DNA from: Bacteroidota bacterium
GTDB taxonomy: Bacteria; Bacteroidota; Bacteroidia; Bacteroidales; UBA1556
DNA: 8,503 nt
Assembly: GCA_003973505.1 (NCBI GenBank)
Contig: QNXT01000219.1
Span: 1 to 8,503, forward strand
Reading direction: 5' to 3'
The notes below the pieces were generated by a model. It saw nothing but the letters and a program-made list of their open reading frames with translations, was not told the DNA's origin and did not search any database. Positions 1-6,256 of this stretch are shown here, in pieces (position 1 is the stretch's first letter; each line of letters begins with the position of its first letter). Both the position numbers and the translations under genes were made by a program.

Positions 1-838
1 CAGGAAATGAATTTAATCTCTCGGCTAGATATTGAGCCATTTTATTGGCATGAAGGGCATTCTTTTTCCAAACATCATTTTGCAATAAGGCAATAAACTG
101 AGCCGAGATAAATCGCATTTTTGAGTGCAGTTGCATTCCTTGCTTACGATACAACTCAAAGTGATTTACCAATTCAGGCTTCAAAAACACTACGGCTTCT
201 CCAAACATCATCCCATTTTTTGTTCCACCAAAAGACAATATATCCGCACCTGTATCTGTAATCATCGTTTTGAAATCGGTATTCTGAGATACCACAGCAT
301 TGGCTATGCGTGCCCCATCAATATGTAATAGCATGCCATGTTTGTGTGCAAAATCGGCAAGGATTTTTATCTCTTCGTTTGTGTAAACCGTACCAACTTC
401 GGTTGCTTGTGTAATACTAATCACATTGGGTACCGACTGATGAGGATGGCGTAAAGAATCAACAAATGGTTGAATCATATCAACGGTCAGTTTGCCATTC
501 TCTGTGGGAATATCAATAAGTTTTGCCCCTGAAGTATTTTCGAAACCACCACATTCATCCACATTTACATGGGCCTCAGCCGAACAAATTATTGCATTAA
601 AAGAATGTGAAACATTCGACAAGGCCAAAATATTAGCCCCTGTTCCATTATATACAAAATAGGTTTCCGATTGGTTTCCAAACAGTTTCTTAAATTCTAA
701 TTGTGCCAATTCTGTATATTTATCATCCCCATAGGCAGGAGCATAATCAACATTAGCCTCTACCATGGCCGCCATTACTTCAGGACAAACTCCAGCCCAA
801 TTATCACTTGCAAACGATTTCCTTCTAAATTTACTCAT
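1..838 (-). CDS. ltaE: Low-specificity L-threonine aldolase (beta-eliminating lyase family), 3' end cut by the window edge
   Basis: PLP-dependent, fold-type I cytosolic enzyme expected to cleave L-threonine or L-allo-threonine to glycine and acetaldehyde. The gene starts at the ATG complementary to 836-838 and reads 279 codons without a stop to the left edge. Family members run to roughly 340 residues, so about 60 C-terminal residues are missing. Visible landmarks: N-terminal SDNWAGVCPEV (11-21), an AYGDD segment (35-39), glycine-rich NGTGAN cofactor loop (64-69), His90 in AEAHVNVDE (the His expected to stack on the PLP ring), HIDGAR (172-177) with the Asp that contacts the pyridine nitrogen, and SFGGTKNG with Lys207 as the Schiff-base lysine. 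All key residues seen are intact. The gene is divergent from the outer-membrane protein gene at 1015 and has its own -7 box at 861-868. A beta-eliminating lyase on another amino acid is possible, but the TKNG clade is normally annotated threonine aldolase. Confidence 0.9.
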   Translation of the reverse strand, partial: MSKFRRKSFASDNWAGVCPEVMAAMVEANVDYAPAYGDDKYTELAQLEFKKLFGNQSETYFVYNGTGANILALSNVSHSFNAIICSAEAHVNVDECGGFENTSGAKLIDIPTENGKLTVDMIQPFVDSLRHPHQSVPNVISITQATEVGTVYTNEEIKILADFAHKHGMLLHIDGARIANAVVSQNTDFKTMITDTGADILSFGGTKNGMMFGEAVVFLKPELVNHFELYRKQGMQLHSKMRFISAQFIALLQNDVWKKNALHANKMAQYLAERLNSFP

Positions 839-860
839 AATTTCAAATTAATATCTCTAA

Positions 861-868
861 CAAAAGTA
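861..868 (-). promoter_or_regulatory. Candidate Bacteroidota -7 box for the threonine aldolase gene
   Basis: The minus strand reads TACTTTTG, a perfect TAnnTTTG match, 22 bp upstream of the ATG at 838. A TTTG (complement of 884-887) lies 15 bp further upstream, which is short for the usual 17-23 bp spacing, so the -33 element is uncertain. The predicted leader would be only about 15-20 nt. Confidence 0.5.
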
Positions 869-880
869 GTTGATTTTTGA

Positions 881-905
881 TACCAAAATTTATATCCCAT
901 TGGTA
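881..905. promoter_or_regulatory. Short dyad in the divergent promoter region (possible operator)
   Basis: TACCAA (881-886) and TTGGTA (900-905) form a perfect 6-bp inverted repeat with a 13-nt spacer. It overlaps the place where the -33 element of the leftward gene would lie. This could be a repressor or activator half-site pair, but an inverted repeat this short is easily found by chance in AT-rich DNA. Confidence 0.2.
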
Positions 906-980
906 CAATAAGAAGTATTTATAAAGCTAGCTGTTTTACCTGAAAATTATTCATTTTCACATTTGGAATGTATTTTTCTG

Positions 981-988
981 TAGCTTTG
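981..988 (+). promoter_or_regulatory. Candidate Bacteroidota -7 box for the outer-membrane protein gene
   Basis: TAGCTTTG is a perfect TAnnTTTG, 26 bp before the ATG at 1015. TTTG at 962-965 is a possible -33 element with a short 15-bp spacer. A start site near 993-996 would give a leader of about 20 nt. No Shine-Dalgarno-like GGAGG precedes the ATG, which is normal for this phylum. Confidence 0.55.
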
Positions 989-1014
989 ACTTTTGTAAAA
1001 ACGCACATTTTTTC

Positions 1015-2190
1015 ATGGAACAAATCACTAAGAGCAAGAATCTATTTCTTGTCATTTTTTTTACAATAGGAGTCTTGTTCTCCAATAGAATATCAGCTCA
1101 GGAGTATATTGGCAGTAAGCAACTTCGGGATAGTAGCGAGCAAGAGCTTTATTTACGTATCGAAAATGCAAACTTTATCCGCGATCGTGAGCTGTATTCC
1201 AAATTTACCGATGGTTTTGTGAATCTTGGTTTTTTCGTAAGACCCACACTTGAGTATTATTTTACAAATAATACACGCATTAGTGCAGGGGTGCATTTAT
1301 TAAAATTCTCGGGAAGAGATGAGTTTACTCAAGCGATCCCCATATTAAGCATACAGCAGCGATTCCTTAAACATTTTGATTTGGTACTCGGTAGTATTTA
1401 TAGTAGCAATAGTCATAATTTGGACGAGCCCATATATAAAATGGATAATTTCTATTTGCATAATATTGAATATGGGATGCAACTTCTTAGTCAGCTCGAC
1501 TTCTTCAAAGCTGATTTTTGGATAAATTGGGAGCAACATATTTTCAAAGATGATCCATTTCAAGAAAAATTTCAAATGGGATTCTCAAGTACGCTTAAAC
1601 TTGGACAGAAAAAAAACTTTGGTATAGAAATTCCACTTCAGCTTTTCACACTACATAAGGGAGGGCAAATTGATGCAAGTCCCGATCCTGCGATTTCTAT
1701 TTTCAATGGGGTAACCGGATTGAACTTTATTTTTCGAATCAATAAAAATCATCGCATCAGATTGGAACCCACAGTATATAGCTATAAAGCATTGCGTATG
1801 CCCAAAACAGGGCTTTATGAAAATGCTTGGCGAAATGGTGAAGCTTATTATCTAAAAGTAAAATACGAAAACCCTTATTTCCGCTTTATGGCAGGTTATT
1901 GGCATGGTCATAAATTTATTGCTCCAAAAGGGGACTTTCTTTTCCAAAGTGTGTCGGAAACGGATAGCAGTTTTACTCAGGAATACCGAAAATTATTCAA
2001 TTTCAAATTTATTTTTAATTATCCCATTTCCAAAGATATCAATATTCAACTGCGCACAGATGAATACTACGATATAACAAGCCATAAAATGAATCACTCT
2101 TATAGTTTGTTTTTTATCATCAATCACGCCTTTTTCATTAGTAAAATAAAGACGCGTGAAGAAGCACTTCGTAAGCGGAATTTACGATAA
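1015..2190 (+). CDS. Secreted beta-barrel-like outer-membrane protein of unknown function
   Basis: 391-residue protein. The N-terminus is a classic Sec signal: basic K6-K8, a hydrophobic core of about 10-22, and a predicted signal peptidase I cut after SA (27-28), leaving mature QEY. No lipobox cysteine is present. The mature part is rich in aromatic residues and in short amphipathic stretches joined by turns (NN, GQKKN, NKNH, SKD), for example residues 70-97, 225-258 and 325-352, as expected for antiparallel strands of an outer-membrane barrel. Several stretches (DFWINWEQHIF, DPFQEKFQMGFSS) resemble a conserved hypothetical family in Bacteroidales as I remember it; I cannot name a function. 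The last strand-like segment (residues about 363-375) is followed by a charged tail ending RKRNLR, so the chain does not end in the usual terminal aromatic residue. The ATG follows a strong -7 box. The gene stands alone, divergent from the aldolase and convergent with the nucleotidase, so context gives no substrate clue. Confidence 0.8.
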   Translation: MEQITKSKNLFLVIFFTIGVLFSNRISAQEYIGSKQLRDSSEQELYLRIENANFIRDRELYSKFTDGFVNLGFFVRPTLEYYFTNNTRISAGVHLLKFSGRDEFTQAIPILSIQQRFLKHFDLVLGSIYSSNSHNLDEPIYKMDNFYLHNIEYGMQLLSQLDFFKADFWINWEQHIFKDDPFQEKFQMGFSSTLKLGQKKNFGIEIPLQLFTLHKGGQIDASPDPAISIFNGVTGLNFIFRINKNHRIRLEPTVYSYKALRMPKTGLYENAWRNGEAYYLKVKYENPYFRFMAGYWHGHKFIAPKGDFLFQSVSETDSSFTQEYRKLFNFKFIFNYPISKDINIQLRTDEYYDITSHKMNHSYSLFFIINHAFFISKIKTREEALRKRNLR

Positions 2191-2226
2191 TTATTGTCTT
2201 GCTAAGGTTTCACAATTCTATTTGAT

Positions 2227-2254
2227 AGTATTGAAATACTCTTAGTTGTTTTTA
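2227..2254 (+). terminator. Weak hairpin between convergent genes (possible terminator)
   Basis: AGTAT (2227-2231) and ATACT (2236-2240) form a 5-bp stem with a TGAA loop, and a T-rich stretch including TTTTT follows about 8 nt later. It lies in the 51-bp gap between the convergent ends of the outer-membrane protein gene and the nucleotidase gene, where termination is expected. The stem is short, AT-rich and not directly abutted by the T-run. Confidence 0.25.
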
Positions 2255-4026
2255 TAAATGTTTTTCAATAGCATTTCACGCTCCTTTTGATTTAATGACT
2301 TTGCTTGTGATTTATTCATGCTGGCAAATCCCCAATTATCCATACTTTGTGCTTTATAATGGCCTTTATTTTGGAGCCAATGGGTTAAGATTCTACGAAA
2401 ATCGGTATCGCTACATTTTATAAATCGTTGTTTGAGTTCATCCTTGCTCAGTCCAACTCCTTTAAGCAGATGATTACCGCCTCCATTGGCACGATATGAG
2501 TTCATCACGACTTTATATGTTTTATGCTCGTCAAATGGACTTCCATCAGCCATACTGAGTATTTTTACACGCGAGCCTTTCTTTGCACTCAGGTCGATCA
2601 AGTACTTTATTCCAGCTCCCGAATCGAAATTATAGTATGCATTTTTCAGTGGCAAACCATAACGATCTTTTTTGCTGTCCTTTTTCAATAGTAAAATGCT
2701 TGTCGATTTATCTGTTAAGGAATCGAACCAAAGGTTTGTTGAGTATTCTAAATAATCATGCACTTCTTTTCCTGTTAATTTGATAGTACAAAGGAAGTTT
2801 TCGTAACGATAAAGCTTAAACATATCGCGCATAAACAAAGGTCCTTTTTCCAAAATAGCATGAGTGGAAAAAGGAGCAGCAAAGGAAATATCGGCTCCAC
2901 TTACATCCAACTGTATTTGATGAATCATGTCCACAAAAGCAGAGGGTCCATAAAGTGCATCTTGTGCATCAATGGTAGAATCAAAATCTACAACCTTTTG
3001 ATTCATATAGGTTTTTACATTTTTAAAATAGGGTTCAAACTTTTTCATAAACAAACTATCGGGAGCATAGTTGGCAAGACTTACATCTTTCCCTTTTAGT
3101 TTTTTATCATAGGATTGTGTTTTTTTATTCCAATGCATTTCAACTTTTGCAATGGCAAAATTTTGCGCATGAGCACCGGCATTTAACACTAAAACCGAAT
3201 CGCCGGCAGTATTTACAACGAATTCGCTAAGGGGCTTATGATCGTGACCTGCAAACACAATATCAAAACCTTCCACTTGCTGAGCCACCAAAACAGAGGC
3301 ATTTTCATTGCGTTCCTCATCGGCTGAAGCTCCTCCATAAGTTGCATCAACGCCTGCATGAAACAATCCTACAATTAAATCAGGATGATCTTTTTCTTTG
3401 GTTATTTTTACCACTTTTCGTGCTGTTTCTATCATATCGTCGAAGTACATTCCCGGCCACAGTTTTTCGGGTAACCAATTTGGAATAGATGGCGTAATGA
3501 GACCAATAACCGCAATTTTTACCCCCCGACGATTGATGATACAATAAGCAGGGAAATGGGAATTGCCACTTGCCGAATCGATGGCATTTGCTGCCATATA
3601 AGGGAAATGTACCTCGCTACGTAATTGCTCATAAACTCTTGGACCCGCTTCAATATCATGATTACCCACTGAGCTGGCATCATACTGCATAAAGTTCATT
3701 ATCTGTGACAATAAATGGGGTTTTAGCGTATCAATATAGTTGGCATAATATACCACGGGCGTACCTTGTAAAATATCTCCATTATCAAGCAAAATCACTT
3801 CCTGGCTTGTATCAGCTCGTTGTTGACGAATATAGGTCATACCTTGGGCAAGGCTTCCTTTGGCTTTTTGTTGGCGAACCAAATCTTCAGGAAAAAAGCT
3901 GCCGTGAACATCGGTACTTTCTATAAACTGGAAGGTAATTGTTTGGGGTTTCTTTGGATCTGTATTGCATGCACTAAGACCTATAATAAGTGCAATGAAT
4001 AAACTAAGAAATTGTGTTTTTGGCAT
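2242..4026 (-). CDS. Lipoprotein 5'-nucleotidase / metallophosphoesterase (UshA/CpdB superfamily)
   Basis: 594 residues with the two-domain layout of bacterial 5'-nucleotidases and 2',3'-cyclic phosphodiesterases, which hydrolyse extracytoplasmic nucleotides. The N-terminus (MPKTQF, a hydrophobic stretch, then LSAC) is a lipoprotein signal with Cys20 as lipidation site; the following NTDPKK is not an obvious surface-export signal, so a periplasmic face is as likely as the cell surface. Metallophosphatase domain (about 30-300): D39 and H41 (DVHG), D84 (NGD), N122-H123 (GNHD), H223 (LFHAG), and H261/H263 (GHDH); the full dinuclear metal set is present. C-terminal 5'-nucleotidase domain (about 345-550): SGADISFAAPFS, YRYENFLCTIKLTGKEV, and MNSYRANGGG (508-517), the substrate-loop motif. 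A charged tail of about 40 residues follows. The gene starts 47 bp after the flavin reductase gene with no -7 box between, suggesting co-transcription. Exact substrate (5'-NMP, UDP-sugar or cyclic nucleotide) cannot be read from the sequence. Confidence 0.9.
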   Translation of the reverse strand: MPKTQFLSLFIALIIGLSACNTDPKKPQTITFQFIESTDVHGSFFPEDLVRQQKAKGSLAQGMTYIRQQRADTSQEVILLDNGDILQGTPVVYYANYIDTLKPHLLSQIMNFMQYDASSVGNHDIEAGPRVYEQLRSEVHFPYMAANAIDSASGNSHFPAYCIINRRGVKIAVIGLITPSIPNWLPEKLWPGMYFDDMIETARKVVKITKEKDHPDLIVGLFHAGVDATYGGASADEERNENASVLVAQQVEGFDIVFAGHDHKPLSEFVVNTAGDSVLVLNAGAHAQNFAIAKVEMHWNKKTQSYDKKLKGKDVSLANYAPDSLFMKKFEPYFKNVKTYMNQKVVDFDSTIDAQDALYGPSAFVDMIHQIQLDVSGADISFAAPFSTHAILEKGPLFMRDMFKLYRYENFLCTIKLTGKEVHDYLEYSTNLWFDSLTDKSTSILLLKKDSKKDRYGLPLKNAYYNFDSGAGIKYLIDLSAKKGSRVKILSMADGSPFDEHKTYKVVMNSYRANGGGNHLLKGVGLSKDELKQRFIKCSDTDFRRILTHWLQNKGHYKAQSMDNWGFASMNKSQAKSLNQKEREMLLKNIYKNN

Positions 4027-4073
4027 AATGATATCGCTTTTAAACTATGTGCTTTTTGACAATGAATATTTTT

Positions 4074-4679
4074 CTAGCCTTTTAAAGGACTTCCAGGCTT
4101 ACGTTTTCGTGGTTTTTTCTTTTTAACAGAGAAACCAAATTTTCCAATTTGATTACCCAATTCGTAATACATACCGTGTGAATAAGCAACCAAGCCTGCT
4201 TTTTGCATATTAAAAGCACCCGTTTCGGGGTCGAGATATTTTTCATCGGCATTTACAGCAACCACTTTGGCCAAAAACATATCATGTGTTCCCAAGGGAA
4301 TGATTTGTGTTACCTGACATTCGATACTTAATGGAGCCTCGGCTATCATGGGCGTTTTTATCACATTAGATGGTTCAGGAGTCAATTTCATCTCTTTGAA
4401 TTTATCAAAATCACGTCCTGATTTTACACCACACCAATCGGCTGCATAGGCCAAATCTTTATTGGTAAGATTAAGAACAAATTCTTTGTTTTTCTTAATT
4501 ATATCGTAAGAGTGGCGTCCGGGTCTGATGGAAATATACAGCATCGCAGGGTCCGAATTAATGGTTCCTGTCCATGAGATTGTGATAATATTAAAATCTT
4601 GTTTTTCTATTCCGCAGCTAATCATTACTGCGGGCACAGGATAAACCATGGTTCCTGGTTTCCATTGTATTTTACTCAT
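4074..4679 (-). CDS. Flavin reductase family protein (FMN-binding split barrel)
   Basis: 201-residue protein of the flavin reductase-like/flavoredoxin family: small cytosolic FMN-binding split-barrel proteins, usually dimeric, that reduce flavin with NAD(P)H or pass electrons to partners. Seen in order: PVPAVMISCG near the N-terminus, the FMN-phosphate region NIITISWTGTINSDPAMLYIS (30-50), RPGRHSYDIIKKNKEFVLNL (52-71), the HDMFLAKVVAV strand (132-142), and a YYELGNQIGKFGFS closing segment (171-184), all typical of the family. An unusual run, VKKKKPRKRKPG (185-196), then forms a strongly basic tail of about 17 residues beyond the fold. The ATG at 4679 gives a start immediately before the conserved first strand. 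A good promoter candidate lies at 4723-4754. The nucleotidase gene follows 47 bp downstream. Electron partner and physiological role are unknown. Confidence 0.87.
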   Translation of the reverse strand: MSKIQWKPGTMVYPVPAVMISCGIEKQDFNIITISWTGTINSDPAMLYISIRPGRHSYDIIKKNKEFVLNLTNKDLAYAADWCGVKSGRDFDKFKEMKLTPEPSNVIKTPMIAEAPLSIECQVTQIIPLGTHDMFLAKVVAVNADEKYLDPETGAFNMQKAGLVAYSHGMYYELGNQIGKFGFSVKKKKPRKRKPGSPLKG

Positions 4680-4722
4680 GCTATCTTTTTTATTGTAAAA
4701 CTAACTTCTTTTCTAAAACAGA

Positions 4723-4754
4723 CAAAACTATTAGATACGCTCATAAGCTGCCAA
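4723..4754 (-). promoter_or_regulatory. Candidate Bacteroidota promoter for the flavin reductase-nucleotidase unit
   Basis: On the minus strand TAGTTTTG (complement of 4723-4730) is a perfect -7 box directly after the stop codon of the upstream gene. TTG (complement of 4752-4754) lies 21 bp further upstream, within the normal spacing for this phylum, though inside the end of the upstream reading frame. The ATG at 4679 would have a leader of about 35-40 nt. Confidence 0.5.
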
Positions 4755-5084
4755 TTCTTTTTTCCAAATGGGCGCACTGAGGTTTTGAAAATATTGCTCC
4801 TCTATTTCCCAAATATCAATCTCGTGTGGACGAAGGTAATATATTTCCTCCTCGAAACGCTGCATGGCGTATTTATGAAAAACCTGATACATTGTCCATA
4901 CCATCAACTCATTATACGGGTTGCTGTATCCCACCTCTTGTTCCACTCGTTTCCAAAGTTTGACAAATTGATTGGAGCTAAACCCCATATCGCCATCACC
5001 AAGGTCGATAAATTCGCCATCGGCAAATTCGATTTCTAATCCCCAATGGGGAATTACATTATGAAATATTTCAGAGAAAGTCAT
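4731..5084 (-). CDS. Hypothetical protein, 117 residues, acidic and tryptophan-rich
   Basis: I do not recognise this protein. It is a small soluble-looking protein with no signal peptide or membrane segment. It has five tryptophans in 117 residues (W14, then one each in LWKR, VWTM, IWEI and IWKK) and many Glu/Asp residues. The N-terminal third contains a turn-rich acidic patch, FADGEFIDLGDGDMGF (20-35); the rest looks mainly helical (FVKLWKRVEQEVG, NELMVWTMYQVFHKYAMQRFEEEIYYL, IWEIEEQYFQNL). The DLGDGD stretch recalls an Asp-rich metal loop, but I cannot assign it to an EF-hand or similar motif. It begins 34 bp after the exchanger gene with no -7 box in the gap, so it is probably on the exchanger transcript. 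Frame, start position and tight packing between genes support a real gene. Confidence 0.72.
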   Translation of the reverse strand: MTFSEIFHNVIPHWGLEIEFADGEFIDLGDGDMGFSSNQFVKLWKRVEQEVGYSNPYNELMVWTMYQVFHKYAMQRFEEEIYYLRPHEIDIWEIEEQYFQNLSAPIWKKELAAYERI

Positions 5085-5118
5085 CGGTTAATTATTCAAA
5101 TAAGAAAAAAGTAAAGTA

Positions 5119-6165
5119 TTAGCTGATGCTATAAATCACATAAACCAAATAAGATAAATACGCAACAATCATGATGGTACCTATGAGTTTATTGATTCGC
5201 CAACGGCTGAGCACAAATAGGGTAAGCATGCCAACCACACTACCCAGTAAAACTAAAATATGTGTACTTATTTCTCCTGTATCAACCGGTATATTCGAAT
5301 CATTCATTATCATTAATCCTAACCAAGGTAATCCAAGCCCAATAAGAACATCGAAAATATTTGATCCCAAAGCATTGCTTACAGCCATACCTCCACGCCC
5401 TTGTCGTGCTACGATAAGGGATGAAATCATATCGGGAACTGAAGTTCCAAAAGCTAAAATAGTCAAGCCAACGATATACTTTGGAATATTTAATTCCACA
5501 CTGATTACCACGGCACTTTCTACTAATGCCCAGCTTAAACCCGCAATTAAAATAATGGAAATAAGAAAGTTGACCCCATAATAACGCTTAGGAGCAAATA
5601 ACTTTTCCATCAAAATATCGAAAATCTTAAAATACTTTTTCCAATCAGCATTTTCTTCCTCCTCTTCTTCTATTAGTACTGTTGGGCTTTCGTCATGAGG
5701 AAAAATATGACGCCACAACACCACTACGATTACGTAGAAAATATAAACACCCACAAAAATGGCCACATGCGACATGGTAATGGTTCCACTTGAATAAGCC
5801 CAATATAATAGTGCAATGGCAATAATGTAAAACACAATATCACGCAACATGGATCGCCAAGCAATTTTAGCGTTTTTCACAAGTCCTACGGCACCAATAA
5901 TAACGAGCAAATTGAATAGAGCAGAGCCAACAATTGTTCCCACACCAATATCAAAATTATCGCCACTTACCAATGCAATAATGGCAATAAATAACTCTGG
6001 CGCACTGGATCCTGCAGCCATAAGCGTTGCTCCGGAAGCATCATCCGAAAGCTTTAGTTTGGATGCAACCTGATCTAATGATGGGACAAAGTAACGGTCT
6101 GTAACTTCATTCAATAAATAGAATGAAATTATGAGAACAATTAACGAAAGAATTAAAATGCCCAT
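5119..6165 (-). CDS. Sodium/calcium exchanger of the CaCA superfamily with NCKX-like (K+-dependent) signatures
   Basis: 348-residue inner-membrane antiporter expected to exchange Ca2+ against Na+. About ten hydrophobic segments form two inverted halves: five before and five after a cytosolic loop (about 152-197) carrying six consecutive glutamates (166-171). The alpha-1 repeat is ATLMAAGSSAPELF (46-59) with Glu57, followed by GTIVGSALFN (76-85). The alpha-2 repeat is LAFGTSVPDMISSLIVARQG (237-256) with Asp245, then AVSNALGSNIFD (261-272) with Asp272 and GLGLPW. The PD and NIFD aspartates match the residues that characterise eukaryotic K+-dependent exchangers (SLC24/NCKX); many prokaryotic NCX/YrbG-type proteins have PE and Asn there. 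The N-terminal MGILILSLIVLIISF begins the first membrane helix directly, supporting the start. It is flanked by dxs upstream and the 117-residue gene downstream. Ca2+ transport is secure by family; K+ dependence is inference. Confidence 0.9.
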   Translation of the reverse strand: MGILILSLIVLIISFYLLNEVTDRYFVPSLDQVASKLKLSDDASGATLMAAGSSAPELFIAIIALVSGDNFDIGVGTIVGSALFNLLVIIGAVGLVKNAKIAWRSMLRDIVFYIIAIALLYWAYSSGTITMSHVAIFVGVYIFYVIVVVLWRHIFPHDESPTVLIEEEEEENADWKKYFKIFDILMEKLFAPKRYYGVNFLISIILIAGLSWALVESAVVISVELNIPKYIVGLTILAFGTSVPDMISSLIVARQGRGGMAVSNALGSNIFDVLIGLGLPWLGLMIMNDSNIPVDTGEISTHILVLLGSVVGMLTLFVLSRWRINKLIGTIMIVAYLSYLVYVIYSIS

Positions 6166-6227
6166 ATTGGCTAATATAAGTGATTATTAAGTAATTGTTA
6201 ACACAAAATATAAGGTTGAACAATAAA

Positions 6228-6235
6228 CAAAAATA
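6228..6235 (-). promoter_or_regulatory. Candidate -7 box upstream of the exchanger gene
   Basis: The minus strand reads TATTTTTG, a perfect TAnnTTTG, in the 91-bp gap between dxs and the exchanger. No TTG occurs at a suitable -33 distance, and the ATG is about 62 bp further downstream. The element may be chance in A/T-rich DNA, and the exchanger could also be read through from dxs. Confidence 0.3.
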
Positions 6236-6256
6236 GCAAAAAACCGATATTATTTT

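Noticed and set aside
125..328. Short plus-strand frame inside the threonine aldolase gene
   Set aside because: It is antisense to the PLP-lysine region of a clear enzyme, with no supporting promoter.
2583..3099. Plus-strand open frames within the nucleotidase gene
   Set aside because: They are antisense to a strongly conserved two-domain enzyme with all motifs intact; their products have no recognisable features or start signals.
4027..4073. Possible promoter before the nucleotidase gene (TAGTTTAA on the minus strand)
   Set aside because: It has a mismatch at the conserved final G of TAnnTTTG and no TTG at a suitable distance.
4599..5039. 146-codon plus-strand frame spanning the 117-residue gene and the start of the flavin reductase gene
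   Set aside because: It lies antisense to one well-recognised gene start and one plausible gene, and crosses the intergenic promoter; the product looks like low-complexity antisense translation.
5171..5581. Plus-strand open frame antisense to the exchanger C-terminal half
   Set aside because: It covers the exchanger alpha-2 repeat, whose conservation fully accounts for the sequence.
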